Origin: JAVVSR01 sp964604875
Lineage (GTDB): Bacteria; Bacillota; Clostridia; Christensenellales; CAG-917
Assembly (NCBI GenBank): GCA_964604875.1
Contig: CAZSAC010000026.1
Location: 1 to 21,927, forward strand
Length of the DNA stretch: 21,927 nt
Direction of reading: 5' to 3'
Of this stretch, positions 14,486-21,927 are shown piece after piece (positions within the stretch are counted from its first letter, which is position 1; every line of letters begins with the position of its first letter). The notes beneath the pieces were generated by a model that was not told where the DNA came from, ran no database searches, and saw only the letters and a list, made by a program, of their open reading frames with translations. Position numbers and translations under genes: made by a program.

Positions 14486-15571
14486 TTAAACGTTGAAGCG
14501 GAAAAGCACGACATCGTCTTCCTGCATAACATATTCCTTTCCCTCGCTGCGCACCTTCCCTTTTTCCTTTGCGGCATTAAAACTGCCAAGCTCCAATAAA
14601 TCCTTATAGTTGACAATTTCGGCGCGGATAAAACCTTTTTCAAAGTCGGTGTGGATTTTGCCCGCCGCTTGAGGCGCTTTTGTGCCTTTTTCGATTGTCC
14701 AAGCGCGCACTTCTTTTTCTCCTGCCGTCAAATAACTTATTAAGCCCAACAGGGAATAGCACGCCGTAACAAGCTTATCCAACGCGCTTTCGCTAATGCC
14801 CAATTCTTCCAAAAACAATACGCGCTCCTCGGGGGAAACAGAGGCAAGCTCCTCCTCGATTTTGGCGGAGATGATAACCGTTTCGCTTCCCTCGGATTTT
14901 GCATAGGCTTGAACCTTTTGGGTATAATCGTTGCCTGCGGTTTGGTCCTCGGAAACGTTTGCTGCATATATAACGGGCTTAGAAGTCAAAAGGAAAAAGC
15001 CTTTGACAAGCTCTGCCTCGTCGTCGGTTAGAGTCATTGTTCTAACGGGTTTTCCGCTTTCGAGATGAGCCATAATTTTTTTCAAAAAGTCAGCTTCTGC
15101 GATAAACTTTTTGTCACCGCCTTTCGCGGCGGTAGTGGCTTTGGAAATGCGCTTTTCCACAGTTTCCATATCTGCGAAAATAAGCTCTAAATTTATGGTT
15201 TCAATATCACGCAAAGGGTCAATATTACCGTCAACGTGAGTGATATTTTCATCAACAAAGCATCTTACAACGTGTACGATTGCGTCAACTTCTCGTATGT
15301 GCGACAAAAACTTATTGCCCAATCCCTCGCCTCGGGACGCGCCCTTGACAAGCCCTGCGATATCGACAAACTCCAATGACGTAGGAGTGATTTTTTTGCT
15401 GTTATATAAAGCCGCAAGCTTATCTAGACGGGAGTCGGGCACGGCAACCACGCCTACGTTAGGCTCAATAGTACAAAAAGGATAGTTCGCGCTCATTGCG
15501 CCTGCGTTTGTAATCGCGTTAAACAAAGTGCTTTTTCCGACATTCGGCAATCCAACGACGCCAAGTTTCAT
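14486..15571 (-). CDS. ychF: Ribosome-associated ATPase YchF (Obg family)
   Basis: YchF/Ola1 is a conserved P-loop protein that prefers ATP and associates with ribosomes. The 361-residue product has the typical length. It shows the P-loop GLPNVGKS (7-14), NYPFCTIEPN (29-38), DIAGLVKGA (70-78) and NVSE (205-208) in place of the GTPase NKxD, the hallmark of this ATP-preferring subfamily. A coiled-coil insertion follows about residues 130-190, and the C-terminal TGS domain includes AWTIEKGTKAPQAAGKIH. The ATG at 15571 has a GAGGTG site and a strong promoter, divergent from uppP. Confidence 0.96.
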   Translation of the reverse strand: MKLGVVGLPNVGKSTLFNAITNAGAMSANYPFCTIEPNVGVVAVPDSRLDKLAALYNSKKITPTSLEFVDIAGLVKGASRGEGLGNKFLSHIREVDAIVHVVRCFVDENITHVDGNIDPLRDIETINLELIFADMETVEKRISKATTAAKGGDKKFIAEADFLKKIMAHLESGKPVRTMTLTDDEAELVKGFFLLTSKPVIYAANVSEDQTAGNDYTQKVQAYAKSEGSETVIISAKIEEELASVSPEERVLFLEELGISESALDKLVTACYSLLGLISYLTAGEKEVRAWTIEKGTKAPQAAGKIHTDFEKGFIRAEIVNYKDLLELGSFNAAKEKGKVRSEGKEYVMQEDDVVLFRFNV

Positions 15572-15602
15572 ATTTCACCTCAAACTTTTTAAAATCGTAC
15601 TA

Positions 15603-15631
15603 ATTATAGCCCAAGCAAGCATATAAGTAAA
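15603..15631 (-). promoter_or_regulatory. Sigma-A promoter of ychF
   Basis: On the minus strand, TTTACT (15626-15631) and TATAAT (15603-15608) are 17 bp apart, giving a leader of about 25 nt that includes the ribosome site. Confidence 0.7.
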
Positions 15632-15660
15632 GACAAATAACAAACTTTCGGGGGAAAGAG

Positions 15661-16410
15661 ATGGAATATTTAGAAGCGGTATTGCTGGGACTGTTGCAAG
15701 GCTTAACCGAATTTTTGCCCGTGTCGTCCAGCGGACATCTGTTGCTGTTTGAGAAATGGGGAGTAGGCGAACCGTCGCTTGCGGTAAACATTTTTCTTCA
15801 CATAGGAACGTTGCTTTCGGTGCTGGTAATTTATCGAAAACAGGTTTGGAAAATCATAAAAAAACCTTTTACCAAAGAAGTAGGGTTTTATGCGCTTGCG
15901 TGTATTCCGACAGGTATAATAGCGTTGATATTTTTAAAGTGGTTTAAGGGCGCGCTGGGCGGAAGCTTTTTGCCACTAAATTTTTTGATAACAGCCTTTT
16001 TATTGGTTATGGCAGATAATGCAAGAACCGACCAATTAAAGCCTTTAAATGCAAAAAACACATTATTAACAGGCGTTTTTCAAGGATTGGCGGTATTGCC
16101 CGGCATTTCGAGAAGCGGGGCTACAATCGCAGCGATGACTATGTGCAGAGTGCCAAAAGAGAAGGCGGCGGATTTCTCGTTTATGCTGTCGATTCCCGTA
16201 ATAATTATCGCAGGAATTACCGAGGCAATCGGCGGAAATTTCTCGGCGGATATTCATATTTTGCCCTTACTGGCAGGTATGGCGGCGGCATTTTTATCGG
16301 GCATTTTTGCCATTAAATTTATGTTGAAAATCATCAAAACCAAAAGGTTTTATCCGTTTGCAATTTATTTGGTCGCCGTCGCTATTGTTTCGTTTATAAC
16401 TCTTTATTAG
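15661..16410 (+). CDS. uppP: Undecaprenyl-diphosphate phosphatase UppP (BacA)
   Basis: UppP is an integral membrane enzyme that dephosphorylates undecaprenyl diphosphate to recycle the lipid carrier of peptidoglycan synthesis, and overproduction gives bacitracin resistance. The 249-residue protein is hydrophobic throughout, with about seven to eight membrane segments, slightly shorter than the common 260-280. Both active-site motifs are intact: LQGLTEFLPVSSSGH (12-26, with E17) and PGISRSGAT (147-155). The ATG follows GGGGGAAAG. It is divergent from ychF; argS follows 54 nt later with its own promoter. Confidence 0.95.
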   Translation: MEYLEAVLLGLLQGLTEFLPVSSSGHLLLFEKWGVGEPSLAVNIFLHIGTLLSVLVIYRKQVWKIIKKPFTKEVGFYALACIPTGIIALIFLKWFKGALGGSFLPLNFLITAFLLVMADNARTDQLKPLNAKNTLLTGVFQGLAVLPGISRSGATIAAMTMCRVPKEKAADFSFMLSIPVIIIAGITEAIGGNFSADIHILPLLAGMAAAFLSGIFAIKFMLKIIKTKRFYPFAIYLVAVAIVSFITLY

Positions 16411-16411
16411 G

Positions 16412-16440
16412 TTGCGTAATTGAAATACTTATGATAAAAT
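16412..16440 (+). promoter_or_regulatory. Sigma-A promoter of argS
   Basis: TTGCGT (16412-16417), 17 bp and TAAAAT (16435-16440), with a TGn extension. The predicted leader is about 18 nt and contains the GAGG site. No T-box-like leader was seen, as there is no room for one. Confidence 0.6.
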
Positions 16441-16464
16441 ATCCAGTAATTTAACGAGGTACTT

Positions 16465-18153
16465 ATGAATTATAAAAAGGAAATCGCCACGCTCATAGAA
16501 ATAGAGGGCGTTTCGGCGGAAGAAATCGAGAGCTTAATTACTATCCCCAAGGAAGCCGAAAACGGAGACTATTGTCTGCCGTGCTTTAAGTTTGCCAAGG
16601 CTTTAAGAAAATCGCCTATGGCAATCGCCGACGAGCTTTGCTCAAAGATAAAAACAACGGGGCTTATTAAGTCCGTCGAAAGCGTTGCGGGTTACCTGAA
16701 CTTTAAGCTGGACAAAAATCTTTTCAACCGTCAGGTTTTGGAAAAGGTTCTTTCAGAGGGCGAAAAATACGGCTCCAGCAATATAGGCAACGGCAAAACC
16801 ATTTGTTTGGATTACTCGTCCATAAATATTGCAAAGCCTTTCCATATCGGACATCTTTCCACCACGGTTATCGGCGCGGCGTTATATAGGCTGTATAAGT
16901 TTTTGGGCTATAACGCTATTGGCATAAATCATCTGGGGGATTGGGGTACGCAGTTTGGAAAACTTATTGTCGCCTATAAGCTTTGGGGCAACAAAAAAGA
17001 CATAGAAGACAGAGGTGTTTCGGCGTTATTGGAAATATATGTCCGTTTTCATAAGGAGGCTGAAGCCGACGATTGTTTAAATGAGCAGGCGCGGTTTTGG
17101 TTCAAAAAAATCGAAGACGGAGACCAAGAAGCCACGGAACTTTTCGTATGGTTTAAGGATATAACGCTTAAAGAAGTTTCCAAAACCTATAAACGTTTGC
17201 GCATAGAGTTTGACAGCTATAACGGCGAAAGCTTTTACAACGATAAAATGCAGGCGGTTATCGACGAGCTGCAACAAAAGGGGTTGCTTAAAGACAGCGA
17301 GGGCGCAAAGGTTGTCAATCTGGACGAATATAATATGCCGCCTTGCCTTATCGTTAAGGCAGACGGGGCAACGTTGTATGCAACAAGAGATTTGGCGGCG
17401 GCGTTCTACCGCAAAAAAACTTATGATTTCTATAAAAGCTTATACATTGTGGCATATCAACAAAATTTGCATTTCCGTCAATGGTTCAAGGTAGTCGAGC
17501 TTATGGGATATGACTGGTATAAGGATTTAGAGCACATAGCCTTTGGAATGGTGTCAATGGAAGACGGCGGAGCCATCAAAACCCGTGAAGGAAAAGTAAT
17601 CTTTTTGGAAGACGTGTTAAATAAGACGGTGGAAAAAGCGCGCGAAATTTTGTGTGAAAAGTCTGCCAATTTGGAAAACAAGAGCGAGGTTGCCGAGGTT
17701 ATCGGAGTGGGCGCGGTCATTTTTTCAGCGCTATATAACAGCCGTATAAAGGATATTACGTTCAGCTATGACAGAGTGCTTAGTTTTGAGGGTGAAACGG
17801 GGCCGTATACGCAATACACCCACGCGCGCTGCCAAAGCGTATTAAGCCGCGCGCAGGAAACAGATATAGTCGATTATTCTGCGCTGGATAATCCCGAGGC
17901 GAACGAGGTCGTAAAGGCAATCGCAAAATTTCCGCAAGCGCTTTTGGACGCATCGGAAAAGTACGAGCCGTGCTATATTGCAAGGGCGGTTATGGACGTT
18001 GCGCAATGCTATAACAAGTTTTATTTTGAACACCGCATAATAGACGCGCCCGAGGCGCAGAGAAACGCTTTGATAAGGCTTACCAAGGCAACAAAGCAGG
18101 TCATCGCAACAGGGCTTAATCTGTTGGGTATCCAAGTGCCCGACAAAATGTAG
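16465..18153 (+). CDS. argS: Arginyl-tRNA synthetase
   Basis: ArgRS charges tRNA-Arg in the cytoplasm. The 562-residue class I enzyme has an N-terminal additional domain, the HIGH motif as FHIGHL (126-131), GDWGTQFG (158-165), and KTREG (372-376) at the place of KMSKS, a degenerate form usual in ArgRS. The C-terminal helical anticodon-binding domain includes GPYTQYTHAR and ends LGIQVPDKM, the usual family ending. The ATG has an ACGAGG site. It is the last gene of this plus-strand stretch: a strong terminator follows about 90 nt after the stop. Confidence 0.97.
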   Translation: MNYKKEIATLIEIEGVSAEEIESLITIPKEAENGDYCLPCFKFAKALRKSPMAIADELCSKIKTTGLIKSVESVAGYLNFKLDKNLFNRQVLEKVLSEGEKYGSSNIGNGKTICLDYSSINIAKPFHIGHLSTTVIGAALYRLYKFLGYNAIGINHLGDWGTQFGKLIVAYKLWGNKKDIEDRGVSALLEIYVRFHKEAEADDCLNEQARFWFKKIEDGDQEATELFVWFKDITLKEVSKTYKRLRIEFDSYNGESFYNDKMQAVIDELQQKGLLKDSEGAKVVNLDEYNMPPCLIVKADGATLYATRDLAAAFYRKKTYDFYKSLYIVAYQQNLHFRQWFKVVELMGYDWYKDLEHIAFGMVSMEDGGAIKTREGKVIFLEDVLNKTVEKAREILCEKSANLENKSEVAEVIGVGAVIFSALYNSRIKDITFSYDRVLSFEGETGPYTQYTHARCQSVLSRAQETDIVDYSALDNPEANEVVKAIAKFPQALLDASEKYEPCYIARAVMDVAQCYNKFYFEHRIIDAPEAQRNALIRLTKATKQVIATGLNLLGIQVPDKM

Positions 18154-18241
18154 ACTGCACTAGTTTCGACGCGTTGAAGCCAATAGTCGAGTTTATAAGC
18201 AAATAACAGGGACGCTAAAATTAAAATAAAAGCCAATCAAA

Positions 18242-18267
18242 AAATTTCGCTCAGGCGAAGTTTTTTT
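18242..18267 (+). terminator. Intrinsic terminator of argS
   Basis: A 9-bp stem (18242-18250 with 18255-18263, including one U-G pair) closes a UCAG tetraloop and continues into an uninterrupted run of T residues ending at 18267. Confidence 0.85.
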
Positions 18268-18342
18268 GTGCAAAAAAATACTATTTTTTGTCCAACTCTT
18301 TCGCATAGTTTATTAATATAATAAAATATAGTGGGTATAGAA

Positions 18343-18372
18343 TTGACAAATTTAAGCGCGTTATGCTATAGT
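18343..18372 (+). promoter_or_regulatory. Strong sigma-A promoter of the lacI-family gene cluster
   Basis: A perfect TTGACA (18343-18348), an 18-bp spacer and TATAGT (18367-18372) with a TGn extension. Between it and the start codon, the segment GAAACGATACG (18379-18389) has the central AAnCG..T look of LacI-family operators but is not a clean palindrome, so an autoregulatory site is only suggested. Confidence 0.75.
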
Positions 18373-18403
18373 AAAACCGAAACGATACGAAAGTAGGTAA
18401 AAA

Positions 18404-19381
18404 ATGGCAACCACAATTAAGGATATTTCCAACAAAACAGGGCTTGGGCTTGCAACGGTAAGCGCATACATAAACGGCGTTAAGGTCAAACCCAAAAACC
18501 AAGAGGCCATCGAGCAGGCAATCAAGGAGCTGGGCTATGTACGCAACGAATACGCCCGAGGCTTAAAGATGCACCGTTCTATGACGATAGGGGTTTTGAT
18601 TCCTGAGCTCAGCAGCGTTTTCAGCACGTCGATAATCAGCGAGATGGAAGACGAATTGCGAAAACACGGCTATTGCGTCATAGTATGCGACTGTAAGACA
18701 GACGCCGAGCTGGAAAGAAAGTCGATTGATTATTTGATGTCAAAAATGGTGGACGGTTTAATTGTTATGCCCGTTACCACCAACGGGGATATTTTTAAAA
18801 AACCGCAAGAGCAAGACTTACCGATTGTCGTTATCGACCGTATGACGGATAATACGTCGGTTTCGCACATTGTGATAAACAATCGGGAGATAGCTTGCAA
18901 AGCAACGCAGTGTTTAATGAAAAAAGGTAATAGGCGGGTTGCGCTTATAAACGGTCCGTCTTCTGTGTATACCGCCACCGAAAGGCTAAAGGGGTATTTG
19001 GAGGCGGTCTCCGACGGAGGAGAGTACGACCCGAATATTGTTATTGACGGAAACTTTACCGTTGAGGGAGGTTATCGGGCAATGAAAGAGCTGCTTTTGA
19101 AAAATCCTCCTGTTCACGCGGTTATGGCAACCAATTACGATATGACTATAGGGGCTATTATCGCCATAAATGAGGAGGGAAAACATATTCCCGAGGATTT
19201 AAATTTTATTGGCTTTGACAATCACGAGGTTTCAAAAGTATTAACGCCCAGATTGCTGACGGTAAATCAGCCGATAAAAGATATAGGCAAAATCGCCGCA
19301 AAAAAGATTTTGGGGCTAATCAACAAAAAAACAACAAATGAAAACATAGTTTTAGAAGCAGAAATTTTATTTGACAATTAA
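18404..19381 (+). CDS. LacI/GalR-family transcriptional regulator
   Basis: A 325-residue regulator with a normal LacI layout: an N-terminal helix-turn-helix (residues 4-24, TIKDISNKTGLGLATVSAYING), a hinge segment around NEYARGLK, then a periplasmic-binding-protein-like effector domain starting MTIGVLIPELSS and ending in the usual LTPRLLTVNQP segment. The recognition helix reads ATVSAYIN where ATVSRVLN is common, so its operator may be unusual. The effector cannot be told from sequence; family ligands are usually sugars. The gene has a strong promoter and heads a same-strand run of three more genes with short gaps, so it probably controls them. No sugar transporter lies within the window. Confidence 0.93.
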   Translation: MATTIKDISNKTGLGLATVSAYINGVKVKPKNQEAIEQAIKELGYVRNEYARGLKMHRSMTIGVLIPELSSVFSTSIISEMEDELRKHGYCVIVCDCKTDAELERKSIDYLMSKMVDGLIVMPVTTNGDIFKKPQEQDLPIVVIDRMTDNTSVSHIVINNREIACKATQCLMKKGNRRVALINGPSSVYTATERLKGYLEAVSDGGEYDPNIVIDGNFTVEGGYRAMKELLLKNPPVHAVMATNYDMTIGAIIAINEEGKHIPEDLNFIGFDNHEVSKVLTPRLLTVNQPIKDIGKIAAKKILGLINKKTTNENIVLEAEILFDN

Positions 19382-19410
19382 AAAAGCAAAAAAGATATAG
19401 GAGTTAAATT

Positions 19411-20745
19411 ATGAAAAAAGGTTTGAAAATTACGCTTATCGTAATTGCATGCGTGCTAGTCGTAGTATTGTCGGTTGGAATTCCGCTGGCAGTAAAAATG
19501 TTCAAGAAAACCGATATTGTTGACCCAGACATAAATGTCGGTCAACTAGAAAACGCAAAGGGCGAAGTCACGGTTGGCGTTTCGGAAGGCAGTGGAAAAG
19601 AGGTCGCCATAAAAGAGTACATACCCACAATTACCGATGATGTTACCGTTGTTAGCAAAAACGAAGAAATTGCAACAGTTAAGGTAGTTAACCTCGTAGT
19701 TATCCTTGAAATTAAAAAGGCGGGCAGTTTTGAAATAGAAATTACTGACAGCCAAGGTAATAAAACAACGGAAACAATTACGGTAAAAGAAGCTACTGAA
19801 GTAAACAACTTTGCGGAATTTAAAGCGGCAGTCGTTGCAAAAAAAGATATTATTTTAAGAAAGGACATAGTTTTAGAGGAGCTCATTGAACTATACAGCG
19901 ATATAAGCGGAAACGGACATACAATTAATGGCCAAAATGTTTGCAACGACAACTATGTTGCGGCAATTTCCATTAAAGAAAAAGACGTTGTTATTCGTGA
20001 CACCAATTTTACAAACTACATAGTCCCCGAAGGGAGACCATTAAAACTTCCCGCGCTGGAGAAAAAAGGTTTTATAATTTCTTGTGACGGAAATGCAGAA
20101 TTTAGACCTAGCCTAAAACTTATTAATTGTATACTAGAAAACGCAAATCGTCATATCGTTATGAATGCGTCAGACGTTACCATAACTAATACAATTATTC
20201 GTAACGCAGGTGACAGCACGTTGTCTATAGAGTCAAACAATGAAGGCACAACAAACTTAACGCTGGAAGACGTCATTATGGCAAATGCGGTTGTATCGTG
20301 CTTGACAAACTGGTGTGTGAGTGAAATTTCTGACACTACAAATTATCCCAATATTACAATAAAAGGATATTTAGACATCTATAACTGGAAAGAAACAAGC
20401 AATGCGCGTATCGTTCCCGATGCAGAAGGCGTAGTTGCAACAGCCGGTAACAATGCTTTGAACAGCGTTCTAAAAAGCGGCGATTTTGACGCCCAACTTT
20501 ATAACTATAAGGATAAAAAATATATTCATTGCGCAATGTTAATTATTTGCACAAATATGAACGGTAAAAACGCGCCTATTATAACTGGCCTTGAAGAAAG
20601 AGGCTATAGCCGTAGAGCTTTACCGTTGGATTTCCCTATTGTTAAAGAAATAATTAAAACTTGTGACCTTGTCGGTTTTGCTGAAAATCCTAGCATTTTG
20701 CCTGACGCAAAAATGGAAGACAGCGAGCATTATAAAAACAGATAG
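19411..20745 (+). CDS. Membrane-anchored protein with predicted right-handed beta-helix
   Basis: Not recognised as a named family. The 444-residue protein begins MKKGLK, followed by one hydrophobic segment (about 8-28) and then KMFKK, which fits an uncleaved signal anchor with the rest outside the cell. Residues ~45-135 are strand-rich, with a bacterial Ig-like look (TDSQGNKTTETITVKEA). From about 138 (NNFAEFKAAV...KDIILRKDI) to about 330, short strand-turn repeats such as GNGHTINGQN, LKLINCILENANRHI, VTITNTIIRNA and LTLEDVIMANA resemble parallel beta-helix (pectate-lyase-like) proteins. No catalytic motif is evident. It follows lacI by 29 nt with TAGGAG, and a strong hairpin follows. It may bind or modify a surface polysaccharide. 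Confidence 0.8.
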   Translation: MKKGLKITLIVIACVLVVVLSVGIPLAVKMFKKTDIVDPDINVGQLENAKGEVTVGVSEGSGKEVAIKEYIPTITDDVTVVSKNEEIATVKVVNLVVILEIKKAGSFEIEITDSQGNKTTETITVKEATEVNNFAEFKAAVVAKKDIILRKDIVLEELIELYSDISGNGHTINGQNVCNDNYVAAISIKEKDVVIRDTNFTNYIVPEGRPLKLPALEKKGFIISCDGNAEFRPSLKLINCILENANRHIVMNASDVTITNTIIRNAGDSTLSIESNNEGTTNLTLEDVIMANAVVSCLTNWCVSEISDTTNYPNITIKGYLDIYNWKETSNARIVPDAEGVVATAGNNALNSVLKSGDFDAQLYNYKDKKYIHCAMLIICTNMNGKNAPIITGLEERGYSRRALPLDFPIVKEIIKTCDLVGFAENPSILPDAKMEDSEHYKNR

Positions 20746-20752
20746 TTTATTA

Positions 20753-20793
20753 GGCTTCCGAAAGTTTGATTGACTTTCGGAAGCCATTTTATT
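20753..20793 (+). terminator. Strong hairpin with T-rich tail before the phosphatase gene
   Basis: A perfect 13-bp stem (20753-20765 with 20773-20785, core GGCTTCCGAAAGT) has a 7-nt loop and is followed by ATTTTATTT. Only about 15 nt remain before the next start codon, leaving no room for a normal promoter. It probably works as a partial terminator that lowers downstream expression, or as an mRNA-stabilising 3' end. Confidence 0.8.
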
Positions 20794-20808
20794 TAAGAGA
20801 GAAAGAAA

Positions 20809-21735
20809 ATGAAAAAAATAATTAGCATCGCAATTATTGTGTTGATGACGCTTTTTTGTATAACAGGCTGTAACTCAAACAACGATTATGAAGAGGAACT
20901 TAATTCTAGCGGTATATTTTTAAATACTGTAGAAAACTCCTATGCCCAAACCAAATTATATACGCTTGCCGACGCTCACTTAAAAAGTGGAGACAATAAA
21001 AAAGTTGCCATTATAACCTTTGACGGCGCAAGAGCGGACGGTCTTTTCAACATTTGTCTTCAAAACGATAAAAGAAGCGGAGAAAACGTAAACAGCGCTT
21101 TAAGCGGAATAAACACTCTGCGTGAAAACGGCGGGCTATACCTTATGTATTGCGGAGGGGAGTTTGACGATAAGGCGACAAAACAAGCAACGTCCACGTC
21201 TCCCGGCTTTGCAACCATACTAACGGGAAAATGGGGTTCGGTAAACGGGTGCCGTGATAACGGAGAGCCGATAATCGCCGGACAAGACACTATATTGAAA
21301 ACTTATTCCGAGGCAGGCAAAAATGTTTCTTTTACGGCGCGTTGGGACGACCATTTTTCTGTTGTTTTCAAAAACGAATTTATAACTCACAACGAAAACT
21401 ACATTTTCAATAAAAGTACAAGCGAGACTCAAACGCACGAGTTGGCAAAAGCCGCCGTGGCAAGAGACGATATGTTTTTTGTTATTTACGAATCACCCGA
21501 TTATAACGGACATAGCGAAGACTTTTCTTTGGAGAATTATAAATATAATAAGTCCATTGTGGACAGCGACCGATACGCATACGAGCTTATTGAACTTATC
21601 TCCGCCCGCCAAACGGAACTTGGTGAGGATTGGCTTATAATTATAACTACAGACCACGGCGGAAAGGGAACAGGGCACGGAAAGCAAGACTATGAATCCA
21701 AGATAATTTGGTTTGCCACAAATAAAAAACTGTAG
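20809..21735 (+). CDS. Alkaline-phosphatase-superfamily lipoprotein (phosphodiesterase-like)
   Basis: A 308-residue predicted lipoprotein: MKK, a hydrophobic stretch and the lipobox ITGC place C21 as the lipidated residue at the outer face of the membrane. The mature part has the metal and nucleophile pattern of the alkaline phosphatase/nucleotide pyrophosphatase fold: D72 in ITFDGARAD, a candidate nucleophile in TSTSPGF (129-131), D231 and H235 in SPDYNGHSED, DH 282-283 in TTDHGG and H290 in GTGHG. All expected ligands are visible, so it should be an active two-metal hydrolase. The substrate (phosphomonoester, phosphodiester or sulfate) is unknown. A GAGAGAAAG site precedes the ATG. A putative sugar-type oxidoreductase begins 13 nt after it. 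Confidence 0.88.
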   Translation: MKKIISIAIIVLMTLFCITGCNSNNDYEEELNSSGIFLNTVENSYAQTKLYTLADAHLKSGDNKKVAIITFDGARADGLFNICLQNDKRSGENVNSALSGINTLRENGGLYLMYCGGEFDDKATKQATSTSPGFATILTGKWGSVNGCRDNGEPIIAGQDTILKTYSEAGKNVSFTARWDDHFSVVFKNEFITHNENYIFNKSTSETQTHELAKAAVARDDMFFVIYESPDYNGHSEDFSLENYKYNKSIVDSDRYAYELIELISARQTELGEDWLIIITTDHGGKGTGHGKQDYESKIIWFATNKKL

Positions 21736-21748
21736 GATATAAAGCATT

Positions 21749-21927
21749 ATGCAAAAAAACAAGCAAAAACAACCTAAGCTAAAAGTAGCGGTGATAGGAC
21801 TCGGCGGACGCGGTATAGGGCTTTTGGACGGCGTTATGTACCGTATGCGAAATATCGAAATTGTTGCCGTCTGCGACGTAGAGCAAGACAGAATCGAAAA
21901 AGCTCAAAAACACGCAAAAACTCATCT
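21749..21927 (+). CDS. Gfo/Idh/MocA-family oxidoreductase, 5' end only
   Basis: The reading frame opens at ATG 21749 and runs off the window after 59 codons. The start is basic and lysine/glutamine-rich, followed by LKVAVIGLGGRG, the first strand and dinucleotide-binding loop of a Rossmann fold, and IEIVAVCDVEQDRIEKA, the second strand with the acidic residue (D) that favours NAD. This is the typical N-terminus of Gfo/Idh/MocA proteins, which oxidise or epimerise sugars and inositols. AGGA lies 11 nt upstream of the ATG, slightly far. It appears to be in the same transcript as the phosphatase lipoprotein gene. The catalytic half is outside the window, so the substrate cannot be guessed. Confidence 0.8.
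   Translation, partial: MQKNKQKQPKLKVAVIGLGGRGIGLLDGVMYRMRNIEIVAVCDVEQDRIEKAQKHAKTH

Noticed and set aside
18163..18240. A short stretch with TTTCGACG, AGTCGAG and GCAAATAAC, reminiscent of the 5' part of tmRNA
   Set aside because: Only a few words match. There is no alanine-rich tag ending in YALAA, no tRNA-like 3' end, and the argS terminator follows within about 100 nt.
19371..19402. Separate promoter for the beta-helix gene (perfect TTGACA at 19371)
   Set aside because: No acceptable -10 at 16-18 bp; the nearest (TATAGG) is 19 bp away and would overlap the ribosome site.

Overview
This window looks like the replication-origin neighbourhood of a low-GC, Gram-positive-type bacterium of the class Clostridia, probably a gut-type lineage. 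The reasons are the core gene set (dnaA, dnaN, recF, a RemB-like DUF370 gene, gyrB, gyrA, parB, rsmG), strong AGGAGG-type ribosome sites, sigma-A promoters and very AT-rich spacers. A Christensenellales-like relative is only a guess.

Layout. 1-448 is AT-rich and gene-free apart from a terminator. 449-1777 holds luxS and mtnN (minus strand), two consecutive steps of S-adenosylhomocysteine recycling and AI-2 formation; the spacer between them carries degenerate ~35-bp repeats. rsmG (plus) converges on parB over a shared terminator. 2695-7539 is a leftward block that reads recF, dnaA, dnaN, parB. After a 300-bp AT-rich divergent spacer with long T tracts, a rightward block reads remB-like, gyrB, gyrA and then a GH13 alpha-glucosidase. 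ychF (minus) is divergent from uppP and argS (plus). The right end is an accessory-looking cluster: a LacI-family regulator, a membrane-anchored predicted beta-helix protein, an alkaline-phosphatase-superfamily lipoprotein, and the start of a Gfo/Idh/MocA oxidoreductase cut by the window edge.

How the genes work together. The central region supplies initiation (DnaA), clamp loading and repair (DnaN, RecF), supercoiling (GyrB, GyrA) and origin segregation (ParB, with no ParA seen here). The usual Firmicutes order dnaA-dnaN-recF-remB-gyrB-gyrA, all in one direction, is broken here: the dnaA-dnaN and recF units point away from remB-gyrBA, and recF now lies upstream of dnaA. The strand switch at about 7.56-7.88 kb makes that spacer a candidate oriC. 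No strong DnaA-box cluster was found by eye, and the dnaA-dnaN spacer is a competing candidate.

Most interesting: recF has no ATG, GTG or TTG where its conserved N-terminus begins; parB has a perfect 13-bp inverted repeat, built from everted parS half-sites, just upstream of its promoter; dnaA and rsmG look leaderless; and the LacI/beta-helix/phosphatase/oxidoreductase cluster is of unknown function. I saw no tRNA, rRNA, insertion sequence, CRISPR array or clearly new defence system.
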